59,614 bases of DNA from Anaerobium acetethylicum (GTDB taxonomy: Bacteria; Bacillota; Clostridia; Lachnospirales; Lachnospiraceae): contig NZ_FMKA01000022.1 in assembly GCF_900096945.1 (NCBI RefSeq), forward strand, positions 1 through 59,614. The letters run 5' to 3'. Position 1 is the stretch's first letter. Each line of letters opens with the position of its first letter. The notes below the pieces were generated by a model that did not search any database, had not been told where the DNA came from, and saw only the letters and a program-made list of their open reading frames with translations. Below, in pieces: positions 50,150-59,511 of this stretch. The position numbers were made by a program, and so were the translations under genes.

Positions 50150-52603
50150 ATGCAGCTGAATATGGAACAAAAAAAGCTGATCAACAACACAGTTATGGGG
50201 CATTCGGTCCTCAAAGGCGTTGCAGGCTCCGGAAAAACCACGGTGGCCATAAATAGAATACCATTTTTACTGAACAATTATTGTATGGAGGAGTCCGACC
50301 ATGTACTCATGGTAACATTCAACAAGAGTCTGACGCGGTATATTGAATATATCTATAAAGATATCGAGGAGGATGTACAGCTCAGCATATTCGAAAATCT
50401 TAAGTCAGAGGACAGAGTTACGATCACCAATATCGACAAACTGATCTTTTCATATTTCTTAATGTACAATAAGAAAAATAAAATAAAACGGGATATTACA
50501 ACGGAACAACAGCAGCAGAATATCCTGAAGAACTGCATCTGCGAGCTGAAAGATACCTACAGGGATATCAAGGTTGTTGATCTGAAGAACCTGGTTTTCC
50601 TGAAGAAGGAGATTGCCTGGATTAAAGCTTGTAATTTTTCGGACCTGGAGGTTTATCAGAGTGTCGACCGGCTCGGAAGGACCAGCGTCAATAACTCGGA
50701 AGGGCCGCAGAAACTTTTAAAGAATTCAAGGACAAGGCAGGCCATTTTTGAAATCATGCAGCTTTATAATAAAAAGCTGGCAGAAGCGAAACTGTGCGAT
50801 TTCGAGGATGTCTCCCTGAGTGCATTGGAATATATAAGGACTGATCCGGTTGAAAAATACACGCACATTGTCATTGATGAGAGTCAGGATCTGTCAAAGA
50901 CGCAGCTTGAATGCCTTATGGCGCTGTATGGTTCGGAGAAGGAATACAGCAGCATCATGTTCGTGTCGGATATTGCACAGAGCATTTACCCTACATCCTG
51001 GATGATTAAGGGGAGAAACTATACAAGCCTCGGGCTTGATATGACAGGTAAAAGCAGTTCGCTGGCGAAGAATTACAGGACTACGACCCAGATTGCGCAG
51101 GCAGCCTACAGTTTGATTGAAAATGATGCGGATATTGTCGAGGATAATAATTATGTCAAACCATCCCTGATTGACAGGCAGGGCACGTACCCTGTATTGA
51201 AAGGTTTCCCGATGCTGGGCCGGGAGCTTCAGTATGTGAAGGATCTTATTCAGGAGAAACTGAGCAGCAAATTTTCCTACCGTGACATCGCGATCGTAGC
51301 GAGGACAAAGAGGCTTCTGGAAGAAGCGGACAGGGTACTTGGCAGCGATGTCCCTCACAGCCTCTTCAATGCAAGAGAAAGCATTGATTTTGCAGCAGAA
51401 AACGTGAAACTTTTGACGATGCATTCTATAAAAGGGCTGGAATTCAAGGTGGTTATCCTGATTGGATTGTCTGACAAGGTGATACCGAATCAGGCAGCTG
51501 TTCTGGAAAGTGAGGATCCGGCCCTGATAAATACCATGGAGAGAAAACTCCTCTATGTCGGCATGACGAGGGCTACGGAAAGGCTTTATATGAGTTTACA
51601 TGGGGAACCATCCAAATTCTTAAGGGACATCGACGGGACTTTCCTGAAACTGCAGGACAGCTCGCTGATAAGGAATTATTACAGATTGCCGGTTCAGGAG
51701 TATCTGTTTATGGACAGGATACCGGACCCTTATGGCAAGGAAGAGCAGGTACGACAGTGGCTCATCAGGGAGCTCATGGGGATATATAAATATCCGGTTT
51801 CCCTGATCAATATCGAGTACAGGCTCCAGGCTTTTTCCCAGACGGGATATGTGGATGTCGTTGTCTGTATCAACAGGAATAACCAGATGCTGCCATACAT
51901 AATAGTAGAGCTCAAGCAGCGCGGGTATGAGCTGGAAAGCGCAATCGGGCAGGTGAAATCCTATATGGCAGTGATTCCTTCATGCTGCTATGCGATTGTA
52001 AGCAACGGCGATGAATTCCATGTCTACAACAGGAACAATGAACAGGTTGATGATATTCCGATGTTCGACAATTCAATGTTGCCGACGAGCGTCAAGAACT
52101 ACAAATATGTGGATATTAACAGGAATGTTGAGCACAAGTTCATGATGGACAGCGAGAATACTTCTGAGATAGTGGTTGAGGAGTATGGACAGGAAATAAC
52201 GCTGAAAGGCAACAGGCTTGTGAAAATCCCTGTCTTTACTTCTATTGCAGCAGGCGCGCCCATTGAACTGGTCGATGAGATGACGGATGTCAGGTATATG
52301 CCATATGACTGGCTGGCAAACCATCTTGAAACATTCATGCTGAAGGTAAGAGGCGATTCCATGGTAAATGCCAGAATCGATGACGGTGATTATATCCTGA
52401 TCCAGAAACAGGCGTCAGCAGATAACGGCCAGATCGTCGCAGTTGAGGTGGACGGCAATACGACCCTGAAGAGGCTCAGGATGATGGGCAGCATGGTCCT
52501 GCTTATACCGGAGAACCAGGAATATGAGCCGATTGCCGTCAGTGCGGATCAGGTCAGGATTATCGGTGTTGCTGTGGGTGTTGTGAAGAAAGTTATAGGG
52601 TAA
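50150..52603 (+). CDS. SF1 helicase - PD-(D/E)XK nuclease - LexA/UmuD-like autoprotease fusion
   Basis: An 817-residue protein of three parts. Residues 1 to about 510 are a UvrD-type helicase: Walker A GVAGSGKTT (23-31), IDESQDLSKTQ, SDIAQSIYPT, NYRTTTQIAQ, TMHSIKGLEF and LLYVGMTRATERL. Residues about 530-640 are an HsdR-N-like nuclease with Asp569, Glu587 and Lys589 (VDVVV...VELK). Residues about 690-817 are an S24 peptidase: scissile Ala701-Gly702 (SIAAGAP), Ser737 (GDSM) and Lys774 (TTLKR). The spacings (Gly to Ser 35, Ser to Lys 37) match UmuD. No helix-turn-helix is seen. It may be a DNA-damage- or phage-triggered helicase-nuclease. Confidence 0.85.
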   Translation: MQLNMEQKKLINNTVMGHSVLKGVAGSGKTTVAINRIPFLLNNYCMEESDHVLMVTFNKSLTRYIEYIYKDIEEDVQLSIFENLKSEDRVTITNIDKLIFSYFLMYNKKNKIKRDITTEQQQQNILKNCICELKDTYRDIKVVDLKNLVFLKKEIAWIKACNFSDLEVYQSVDRLGRTSVNNSEGPQKLLKNSRTRQAIFEIMQLYNKKLAEAKLCDFEDVSLSALEYIRTDPVEKYTHIVIDESQDLSKTQLECLMALYGSEKEYSSIMFVSDIAQSIYPTSWMIKGRNYTSLGLDMTGKSSSLAKNYRTTTQIAQAAYSLIENDADIVEDNNYVKPSLIDRQGTYPVLKGFPMLGRELQYVKDLIQEKLSSKFSYRDIAIVARTKRLLEEADRVLGSDVPHSLFNARESIDFAAENVKLLTMHSIKGLEFKVVILIGLSDKVIPNQAAVLESEDPALINTMERKLLYVGMTRATERLYMSLHGEPSKFLRDIDGTFLKLQDSSLIRNYYRLPVQEYLFMDRIPDPYGKEEQVRQWLIRELMGIYKYPVSLINIEYRLQAFSQTGYVDVVVCINRNNQMLPYIIVELKQRGYELESAIGQVKSYMAVIPSCCYAIVSNGDEFHVYNRNNEQVDDIPMFDNSMLPTSVKNYKYVDINRNVEHKFMMDSENTSEIVVEEYGQEITLKGNRLVKIPVFTSIAAGAPIELVDEMTDVRYMPYDWLANHLETFMLKVRGDSMVNARIDDGDYILIQKQASADNGQIVAVEVDGNTTLKRLRMMGSMVLLIPENQEYEPIAVSADQVRIIGVAVGVVKKVIG

Positions 52604-52617
52604 CTGTTCAGCAAGGT

Positions 52618-52644
52618 GTTTTTATGCTGATTTTGCATAAAAAC
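52618..52644 (+). other. Hairpin after the helicase fusion gene
   Basis: GTTTTTATGC pairs with GCATAAAAAC over seven bases. It lacks a T run downstream, so it is a weak terminator at best. Two TGCATCAAAT words follow in the same gap. Confidence 0.4.
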
Positions 52645-52696
52645 CCGAGTTCTGCGTGCATCAAATTGCCATTTTTGTAATTTGTGTGCATCAAAT

Positions 52697-52731
52697 GTGA
52701 ATATGAAGGACGGAGTCCTGAATAGTTACGT
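52697..52731. repeat. TAACTATTCAGGAC-type palindromic repeat, copy e
   Basis: TGAAGGACGGAGTCCTGAAT followed by AGTTAC is the family motif read in the other direction. It lies in the 318-bp space between the helicase fusion and LacI genes; I see no gene there. Confidence 0.6.
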
Positions 52732-52921
52732 TGCAGGAATGGCATAGTGCCGGCTAAGGGAGGACTGAACCAGAGAATACGGGAAGAGGTATTTGACGGA
52801 TTTTCATAAAGAGGCCGATTGAAAACCCCGCCCGAATATGATACGATGAAATCGATTCCACATATTATGTGAGGCAGACTCACATGGAACCAGATTCCAG
52901 TTGTATAAAGGAGGCACCATT

Positions 52922-53917
52922 TTGAACATAAATGAAATTGCGAACCTGGCGGGGGTATCCAGGGCAACCGTTTCCAGATACCTGAACAACGGCTATGTCA
53001 GCCAGGACAAAAAGGAAAAGATCCAGAAGGTAATTGCGCAGACAGGATACCAGCCGTCGGCCTATGCAAAGACCCTTCGCACGAAAAAGACACATCTGAT
53101 CGGCGTAATCATCCCGAAAATCAATTCGGATTCCATCAGCAGGATGGTGGCGGGAATCAGCGATGTGCTTGCAGAAGCCGGATATCAGCTGCTGCTTGCC
53201 AATACGAATAACGATGAAAAAGAAGAACTGAAGTACCTCTCGGTCTTCAAACAGAACAACATAGACGGAATTATCCTGCTGGGAACGGTCATAACGAAGG
53301 AGCACCGCAAGGCGTTCAAGGAACTGGAGGTTCCGATTGTCATTCTCGGGCAGCAGGTGGACGGCTATTCCTGCGTCTATTATGATGACTTCAACGCGGC
53401 CAGGGAGCTGGCGGAAATGCTTCTGGAGACCGGGAAAAAGATTGGATACATCGGGGTCACCCAGAAGGATGAAGCGGTCGGAAAGCGACGGAGGGAAGGC
53501 TTCCTTGCGGCGCTGCAGGAAAAGGATGCCCTGGACGGGAACGAGGCCTACAGCGAGGCGGAATTCGACATGGAATCCGGCTGCGAGAAGGCGAAAGAGC
53601 TTCTTGGTAAGCATCCGGAGCTGGACACGATCTTCTGCGCGACGGACACGATTGCCATTGGTGCCATGAACTGCCTGAAGGAACAGGGAAAACGGATTCC
53701 GCAGGACGTGCAGATTGCCGGTATGGGGGATTCGAGGCTGGCTATGGTGACGACGCCGAAGCTTACGACTGTCCATTATTTTTACAAATCCTGCGGAATG
53801 GAAGCCGCGAAGATGCTGCTGTCCCAGGTGCAGGGCGACCGGGTGCGCAAGGAAGTAAAGATGGGATATGAGATCGTGGTCCATGATTCCACAAGACAGA
53901 GGAAAAGTCGAGACTAA
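52922..53917 (+). CDS. scrR: LacI-family regulator of the sucrose locus
   Basis: A 331-residue repressor. The helix-turn-helix is NINEIANLAGVSRATVSRYL at the extreme N-terminus; the periplasmic-binding-like sugar domain includes FCATDTIAIGAMNCL. A TTG start at 52922 follows AAGGAGG at ideal spacing; the longer frame begins inside that site. It stands before the PTS and GH32 genes in the same direction and probably represses them until sucrose-6-phosphate or fructose appears. The symbol is by context only. Confidence 0.83.
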   Translation: MNINEIANLAGVSRATVSRYLNNGYVSQDKKEKIQKVIAQTGYQPSAYAKTLRTKKTHLIGVIIPKINSDSISRMVAGISDVLAEAGYQLLLANTNNDEKEELKYLSVFKQNNIDGIILLGTVITKEHRKAFKELEVPIVILGQQVDGYSCVYYDDFNAARELAEMLLETGKKIGYIGVTQKDEAVGKRRREGFLAALQEKDALDGNEAYSEAEFDMESGCEKAKELLGKHPELDTIFCATDTIAIGAMNCLKEQGKRIPQDVQIAGMGDSRLAMVTTPKLTTVHYFYKSCGMEAAKMLLSQVQGDRVRKEVKMGYEIVVHDSTRQRKSRD

Positions 53918-53972
53918 GATACAGACAGAGACAGGAATAAAGACAAGAATAAAGACAGATAAAAAACAGTGA

Positions 53973-54000
53973 GGGCTGCTCCGAAAGGGGTGGTCCTTTT
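53973..54000 (+). terminator. Terminator after the LacI gene
   Basis: GGGCTGCTCC pairs, with G-U wobbles, with GGGGTGGTCC over GAAA, then TTTT. A purine-rich AATAAAGACA repeat precedes it. Confidence 0.65.
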
Positions 54001-54170
54001 GTGAAACGTTACTGTTCACTCTGTGACCAGTAACACGGTGCGCGATGCACAGAAATGGTGCTAAGCACAGCATCAGCGCTGCATTTGATTGTTGCCCTGC
54101 ACCCAAATAGTCAAAATGTATAAAAAAGAATATTTGTAATTGGTGGTTTTGTCGATTTACAACAGAACCG

Positions 54171-54272
54171 TGAGGTGGTATCATCACAATATGAGAACGA
54201 TATCACATAGACAACGACGGAAATACATGAATGACTCGAAATATAAAAGGTTATCGATGTGAGAATGATACC
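54171..54272. promoter_or_regulatory. Repeated TGAG-N4-ATA motifs before the PTS gene
   Basis: TGAGGTGGTATCA (54171), TGAGAACGATATCA (54192) and TGAGAATGATACC (54260) resemble one another in the 384-bp LacI-PTS gap. They are candidate binding sites for the LacI protein. The rest of the gap holds the terminator and no gene. Confidence 0.35.
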
Positions 54273-54307
54273 GTAAATCAAATAGTTGTTAGGAGGAGTG
54301 ATTGGGA

Positions 54308-56188
54308 ATGGATTACGCAGTAGTTGCAGCAAAAGTTCTGAAGAACATCGGGGGAAAAGAAAATGTCATATCCGCGGCACATTGTGCCACAAGGCTTCGT
54401 CTCGTGATTGCAGACAACAAGAAATGCAGCAAGACGGAAATTGAAAATATTGATGGGGTGAAAGGCGTCTTCGAGGCGGCCGGACAGCTTCAGATTATTT
54501 TCGGGACAGGCATCGTCAATAAGGTCTATGAGGAGTTCATAGGGGCAGCCGGAATATCCGGATCAAGCAAGGAGCAGGTGAAGCAGGCTGCGGCGGCAAA
54601 GCAGAATGTGTTCAAGAGGATGATCAAGACACTGGGCGACGTGTTCGTTCCAATTATTCCGGCAATCGTGGCGAGCGGTCTGCTGATGGGACTCCTTGGA
54701 GGACTGAGCAGTTTATTCCCTTCCATTTCTGAGTCAGGCACCTATGCGGTATTGAATCTGTTCAGCAATGCGGCTTTTGTATTTCTGCCGATACTGATCG
54801 CAGTAAGCGCTGCTAAGGCATTCGGCGCAAACCAGTACCTCGGCGCAGTCATCGGGATGATCATGATCCATCCGGCCCTGGTGAATGCATGGGCCGTAGC
54901 GGGAATGCCTGCATCGGATATCCCTTCCGTGCCTGTATGGTTCGGGCTGTATGAGATCAATCTGACAGGCTACCAGGGACATGTAATTCCGGTCGTAATC
55001 GCTGTCTGGATCATGTCTGTAATCGAAAAGAAACTGCATAAGATCGTACCTGATATGATTGATCTGTTCGTGACGCCCCTTGTGACTGTCATGGCAACCG
55101 GATACCTGACCCTGACCATGATCGGACCTGTATTTTCCATGCTGGAGAACTACGTCCTGTCAGGAGCAAAAATTCTGATCGCCCTTCCCCTTGGAATTGG
55201 AGGAGCAATCGCCGGAGCCTTTTACGCACCTACAGTAGTGGCAGGCGTCCATCATATGTACAATGCGCTGGAAGCCGGGCTGTTAAGTACTGATGGCGTC
55301 AATACATGGATGCCGATCGCGACAGCTGCAAATGTGGCACAGGGTGCGGCGGCGCTGGCTGTGGCCTTCAAAACAAAGAGCAGAAAAACAAAATCCATGG
55401 CATTTCCGGCTTCCCTCTCCGCATTTTTAGGAATCACGGAACCGGCTATCTTCGGCGTCAACATCAGATATGGAACTCCGTTTATCGCAGGCTGCATCGG
55501 CGGCGCGCTGGGCGGTCTGGCAGCCGGTATTTTTGGAATCGGTGCAACGGCATACGGAATCACCGGGCTTTTCGGCTTCCTCATCACGACAAATTACACC
55601 CTGCAGTATGCAGTGGTCATCCTGGTTTCATCTGCAGTGGCATTTTCTACATCCTGGATCCTTTACAGGGAGAAGGAGAAAAGCTTTTCTGCAGCAGAGA
55701 ACTATGTGGCAGAAGAGGGATTAAAGGAATCAGTAGAGAACGGAACGATATACAGCCCTATTGAAGGGAATGCAATCAGGCTTTCAGAAGTAAAGGATGA
55801 GACCTTTGCAGGCGAAGTGCTTGGAGGCGGCTTTGCCATAGTTCCTACAACAGGAAAAGTTGTGGCACCATGCAATGGTACAGTAGAAACCCTGTTTGAG
55901 ACAAAGCATGCAATCGGTATCAAGACCGAAGACGGAGCAGAGGTTCTGATCCATATCGGTATCAACACGGTGGAACTGAAAGGGAAATTTTACAAAGCAT
56001 ATATATCGGAAGGGGAAAAAGTGTCTGCCGGACAGCTTCTGATGGAATTCGATATCGAAGGAATCAAGGCGGCAGGCTATGATGTGACGACTCCGGTCAT
56101 CATAACGAATTCCGATGATTATGCAGAAATCAGCCAGGTCAGGACAGGAAGCATCAGGCAGATGGAGAAAGCGCTGACCTACGCATAG
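54308..56188 (+). CDS. scrA: Sucrose-type PTS transporter, IIBCA domains in one chain
   Basis: A 626-residue PTS permease. EIIB (1-90) has phospho-Cys26 in SAAHCATRLR, EIIC (about 100-460) has about ten helices and the GITEPAIFGVN motif, and EIIA (about 480-626) has the glucose-type LIHIGINTVELKG. It imports and phosphorylates a disaccharide. The GH32 gene 39 bp downstream points to sucrose, though the beta-glucoside/trehalose group has the same build. The ATG at 54308 is chosen; a TTG at 54302 is nearer to AGGAGG and may be used instead. Confidence 0.85.
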   Translation: MDYAVVAAKVLKNIGGKENVISAAHCATRLRLVIADNKKCSKTEIENIDGVKGVFEAAGQLQIIFGTGIVNKVYEEFIGAAGISGSSKEQVKQAAAAKQNVFKRMIKTLGDVFVPIIPAIVASGLLMGLLGGLSSLFPSISESGTYAVLNLFSNAAFVFLPILIAVSAAKAFGANQYLGAVIGMIMIHPALVNAWAVAGMPASDIPSVPVWFGLYEINLTGYQGHVIPVVIAVWIMSVIEKKLHKIVPDMIDLFVTPLVTVMATGYLTLTMIGPVFSMLENYVLSGAKILIALPLGIGGAIAGAFYAPTVVAGVHHMYNALEAGLLSTDGVNTWMPIATAANVAQGAAALAVAFKTKSRKTKSMAFPASLSAFLGITEPAIFGVNIRYGTPFIAGCIGGALGGLAAGIFGIGATAYGITGLFGFLITTNYTLQYAVVILVSSAVAFSTSWILYREKEKSFSAAENYVAEEGLKESVENGTIYSPIEGNAIRLSEVKDETFAGEVLGGGFAIVPTTGKVVAPCNGTVETLFETKHAIGIKTEDGAEVLIHIGINTVELKGKFYKAYISEGEKVSAGQLLMEFDIEGIKAAGYDVTTPVIITNSDDYAEISQVRTGSIRQMEKALTYA

Positions 56189-56227
56189 AAAAAAGATAGC
56201 CAGTCACTAGAAAGGGGTAATGGAAGT

Positions 56228-57667
56228 ATGAGCAGTGTTCCGAAGAAGGACATGAAAGAAATGATAACGCAGTATGAACAGCAGAACAGCAGGCGCGTGT
56301 CGGAAGATCCGTGGCGCTGCGGATTCCATCTGATGCCAGTCGTGGGATGGCTGAACGATCCCAACGGACTGTGCCATTTCAAAGGCGAATACCATATATT
56401 TTTCCAGTATGCGCCTATGTTCCCTTCCGACAGCCTGAAGGCCTGGGGGCACTACAGCGGAAAAGATCTTCTGCATCTGCAATACGAAGGGGCTGCCATA
56501 CTTCCAGATACCGCCTATGATCAGGACGGAGCCTATTCCGGAACCGCCCTGGTTGAAGATGGGAAGATGTACCTGTTCTATACTGGAAATGTGAAAAGAG
56601 ACGGAGACTACGATTATATCCTTTCCGGCAGGGAGTCCAATACGATGCTGATTTCCAGCGAGGACGGCATCAACTTCAGCGAAAAGAAATGCATCCTGGA
56701 TAATGGCGATTATCCGCCTGACTACAGCTGCCATATCCGGGATCCTAAGGTCTGGAGGGAAAACGGCAGACATTATCTGGCACTTGGAGGCAGAACGAAG
56801 AAGGACAAGGGCACAGTCCTGCTCTACCAGTCCGTAAAGCCCGGCGATTTTGAATATTGGGAACTGGTCAATGAGATTACCACGGAAGATACATTTGGAT
56901 ACATGTGGGAATGCCCGGATTTCTTCCGGCTGAACGGTAAAATGGTGCTTTCCGTATGTCCGCAGGGCCTCGAAGCGGAGGAGACCAGATTCCAGAACGT
57001 CTACCAGTCAGGATGGTTTCTCCCGGAAGGCGATATCGGGGGAGAATACCGGTTGGAAACCTTCACGGAATGGGACATGGGATTTGACTTTTACGCCCCG
57101 CAGACGTTTGTGGACGATAAGGGGCGCACCATCCTCATAGGCTGGGCCGGAGTCCCGGATGCCGGCTTTGAAGAACCGACGGTGGAGAGAGGATGGGTCC
57201 ACCTGCTGACCGTGCCCAGGGAACTGACAGAAAGAAATGGGAAGATATACCAGTGGCCAGTGGCGGAGCTGGATCAGATGCGCGGGGAAAAGCGGAACGT
57301 TCCGGAAGGCGTGTGGACAGCAAATCCCGGCGGCAGATTCGACTGGATCATTCAAAACAGCAAGAGGGCCGATTTTGAAGTCTGGATTTCTGAGGAATTG
57401 AAGATCGCCTATTCCGGCGGCCATGTCACCATGGAATTTACCGGAGACATGGGAGCTGGAAGAACTGTGAGGAAGGCGGAATGCCATAACCTGAACCAGA
57501 TGCGGATACTTGCGGACAGCTCCATCCTGGAGGTCTACATCAACGGCGGAGAACTGGTCATGACCACCCGGATATTCCCGAAGGACATGGATTATAAAGT
57601 AATGCTTGTAGTGAACTGTTTGGTACCTGACACCATAAACAATTCTTTATGGTACCTGACACCATAA
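56228..57667 (+). CDS. scrB: GH32 sucrose-6-phosphate hydrolase with repeat-derived C-terminus
   Basis: A 479-residue glycoside hydrolase. The GH32 nucleophile Asp44 (WLNDPNG), stabiliser Asp172 (RDPKVW) and acid/base Glu228 (WECPDFF) are all present. It splits sucrose-6-phosphate made by the PTS into glucose-6-phosphate and fructose. AAAGGGG precedes the ATG. The last 15 codons and the stop come from a GGTACCTGACACCATAAA repeat inserted at the end of the gene, so the natural C-terminus has been replaced; the catalytic and beta-sandwich domains look whole. Confidence 0.87.
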   Translation: MSSVPKKDMKEMITQYEQQNSRRVSEDPWRCGFHLMPVVGWLNDPNGLCHFKGEYHIFFQYAPMFPSDSLKAWGHYSGKDLLHLQYEGAAILPDTAYDQDGAYSGTALVEDGKMYLFYTGNVKRDGDYDYILSGRESNTMLISSEDGINFSEKKCILDNGDYPPDYSCHIRDPKVWRENGRHYLALGGRTKKDKGTVLLYQSVKPGDFEYWELVNEITTEDTFGYMWECPDFFRLNGKMVLSVCPQGLEAEETRFQNVYQSGWFLPEGDIGGEYRLETFTEWDMGFDFYAPQTFVDDKGRTILIGWAGVPDAGFEEPTVERGWVHLLTVPRELTERNGKIYQWPVAELDQMRGEKRNVPEGVWTANPGGRFDWIIQNSKRADFEVWISEELKIAYSGGHVTMEFTGDMGAGRTVRKAECHNLNQMRILADSSILEVYINGGELVMTTRIFPKDMDYKVMLVVNCLVPDTINNSLWYLTP

Positions 57668-57692
57668 ACTGCATTTTATGGTGTCAGGTACC
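57622..57692. repeat. GGTACCTGACACCATAAA inverted-repeat unit, copy 2
   Basis: Two forward words (57622 and about 57651) and one reverse word (about 57675-57692) form alternative hairpins. It overlaps the 3' end of the GH32 gene and can serve as its terminator. Confidence 0.8.
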
Positions 57693-57801
57693 CGAAGGGG
57701 GTACTCGAAGAAGGCCAAATATTTATTTTTGACTAGTAAAAAGAATAAAGGAAATGCTAAAATAATTATATTAGTCGCAGAAAAAATGATGGAGGCCGAA
57801 A

Positions 57802-58587
57802 ATGAATGTTTTACAGAATCTGACGGAGTTATATAATCACCTTCCTTTAGATAGTACATATAAGGAGGTGGCAAAGGGGATTTTAATGAACCTTGAGGAA
57901 GCATCGAATGCCACAATTTATGATATTGCAGAAATGACAAATTCATCACGTACGACTGTGTGGCGTATGGTACAGAAAATGGGATATCAGAATTACTCGG
58001 ATTTTCGATATGCATTAAAACAGGCGGTAGGGAGTTATACATACTATAATAGAATGATTTCTCAAAAGCGTATCACAGAGGAATCCGATATTTTTGATAT
58101 TATGAAAGAACAGTTGAAAACAGCCGATGAGAATTTTCGAAAATATCTATCTGTAGCTGAAATTGCTAAACTTGCGGAGCTGATAGCGCAGAAAGAAAAA
58201 GTTTACTTTTATCTTTCGTACCAAAGCAGCGCAATTGGAGCGCTTCAACAGAATCTGTTCTTTTCGGGAAAAGAAACAGGAGCCTGTACTTTGCTTCCGG
58301 ATATGCAGGAAAATGCAGAACTTTTAAATGATAAAAGCATGGTGTTTATCATGACGATAGAGCATGCCGAGGCACAGGATATGACAACTGTGTTTGAAGC
58401 ATTAAAGAAAAATAATTGTGAAGTGTTTATGGTCAGCTGTGTGGAATCAAGGTATACAAAGTATGTTGATCATTATCTTTTGCGGGAACAGCCTTCAACT
58501 TCTGTAATAGCAGATTTGATGTTTTTTGAGCTTTATTTTTGGTCGTTAAATGAAATTTACCGATATAATTACATAGACAATAAATAA
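57802..58587 (+). CDS. RpiR-family transcriptional regulator (second copy)
   Basis: A 261-residue RpiR-type regulator: helix-turn-helix at about 30-75 (NATIYDIAEMTNSSRTTVWR) and a SIS domain after residue 100. It is a clear paralog of the 3674 protein, sharing the SNATIYxxAE pattern. AGGAGG-like ATGGAGGCC precedes the ATG. A strong terminator separates it from the TIM barrel gene at 58735, its probable target. Confidence 0.85.
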   Translation: MNVLQNLTELYNHLPLDSTYKEVAKGILMNLEEASNATIYDIAEMTNSSRTTVWRMVQKMGYQNYSDFRYALKQAVGSYTYYNRMISQKRITEESDIFDIMKEQLKTADENFRKYLSVAEIAKLAELIAQKEKVYFYLSYQSSAIGALQQNLFFSGKETGACTLLPDMQENAELLNDKSMVFIMTIEHAEAQDMTTVFEALKKNNCEVFMVSCVESRYTKYVDHYLLREQPSTSVIADLMFFELYFWSLNEIYRYNYIDNK

Positions 58588-58597
58588 GATGCATCAG

Positions 58598-58635
58598 GCA
58601 TTTGGTTTCAAATTTGAAACCAAATGCTTTTTTTT
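58598..58635 (+). terminator. Terminator after the second RpiR gene
   Basis: A perfect 15-bp inverted repeat GCATTTGGTTTCAAA/TTTGAAACCAAATGC with no loop spacer, followed by T8. Confidence 0.8.
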
Positions 58636-58734
58636 GTATCTTTGTTTCTGTGTGCGGGAAAAATACATTGAGCCTGTTCGCAGGAGGTTCTGTAGGCTGA
58701 TAGGATAGAATTATTAAAAAGAAGGAGGTTTTTT

Positions 58735-59511
58735 ATGAAATATTGTTTGTGTATTGATCTTTTGTATTTAGAATTGGGTCCTGCCGGCCCGGTTTTCTCA
58801 GATACTACCAAGCTCCTTGCAGGTATGGAGCTTGCAAAAAAGACAGGCTATAAAGCGGTAGAATTTTGGGATTGGGATACAAGAGACTGGAAAGCACTTG
58901 TACAAAAGAAACAAGAGCTTGGCTTGGAAGTAAGCGCGATATGCGCAAAAGATCGTGGAACTCTTGCCGATGCATCAACCCATGACAAAGCAGTGCAGGG
59001 GATGAAAGAAACCATTGAAGCAGCAAAACAGTTTGAATGCAAAAACATTATTATCGTAGCGAATGCTATGAAGGAAGTTGGAAGAGAAGAGAGCCATAAG
59101 AATATTGTAGAAGGCATGAAGAAACTTGTACCTTTGGCAGAAGAAGCAGGAGTCACCCTGATTCTTGAGCCGATAGTTGGTTCATACTTTACTGATTCGG
59201 CAGAACCTTTTGCTATGTTGGAAGAAGTGGACAGCGAAAATGTGAAACTGTTATACGATATTTTCCATTATCAGACAATGGAAGGAAATGTTATTCCTGC
59301 CATCAAGAAAAATCTGGATAAAATTGGTCATATTCATGCGGCTGGATGCCCGGAACGTCATGAGATTACCGATGGCGAGCTGAATTATGATTATATAATT
59401 CGTGAGATTAAGAAGATGGGATATGACAAATATTTTGGCATAGAATATCTTCCGACTAAAGACAAAGAAGTTAGTGTGATTGAATGCAAAGAATTGATTG
59501 AAAATGCATAA
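58735..59511 (+). CDS. Hydroxypyruvate isomerase-like TIM barrel protein (second copy)
   Basis: A 258-residue homolog of the 4788 protein. Metal-site candidates are Glu in ILEPIVG, Asp in LLYDIFHYQ, His in GHIHAAG and Glu in GIEYLPT. AAGGAGG precedes the ATG. It repeats the RpiR plus isomerase module of 3674-5561 at the other end of the window. The 103 bp after it, up to the window end, show no feature. The following partner gene, if any, lies outside the window. Confidence 0.86.
   Translation: MKYCLCIDLLYLELGPAGPVFSDTTKLLAGMELAKKTGYKAVEFWDWDTRDWKALVQKKQELGLEVSAICAKDRGTLADASTHDKAVQGMKETIEAAKQFECKNIIIVANAMKEVGREESHKNIVEGMKKLVPLAEEAGVTLILEPIVGSYFTDSAEPFAMLEEVDSENVKLLYDIFHYQTMEGNVIPAIKKNLDKIGHIHAAGCPERHEITDGELNYDYIIREIKKMGYDKYFGIEYLPTKDKEVSVIECKELIENA

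Noticed and set aside
50150-52603. LexA repressor or prophage repressor
   Set aside because: The S24 domain is present, but the N-terminus is a helicase, there is no helix-turn-helix, and no phage genes are nearby.
52880-54187. 435-codon minus-strand ORF opposite the LacI gene
   Set aside because: It covers the LacI gene and its terminator, is His/Arg/Leu-rich and has no recognisable motif.
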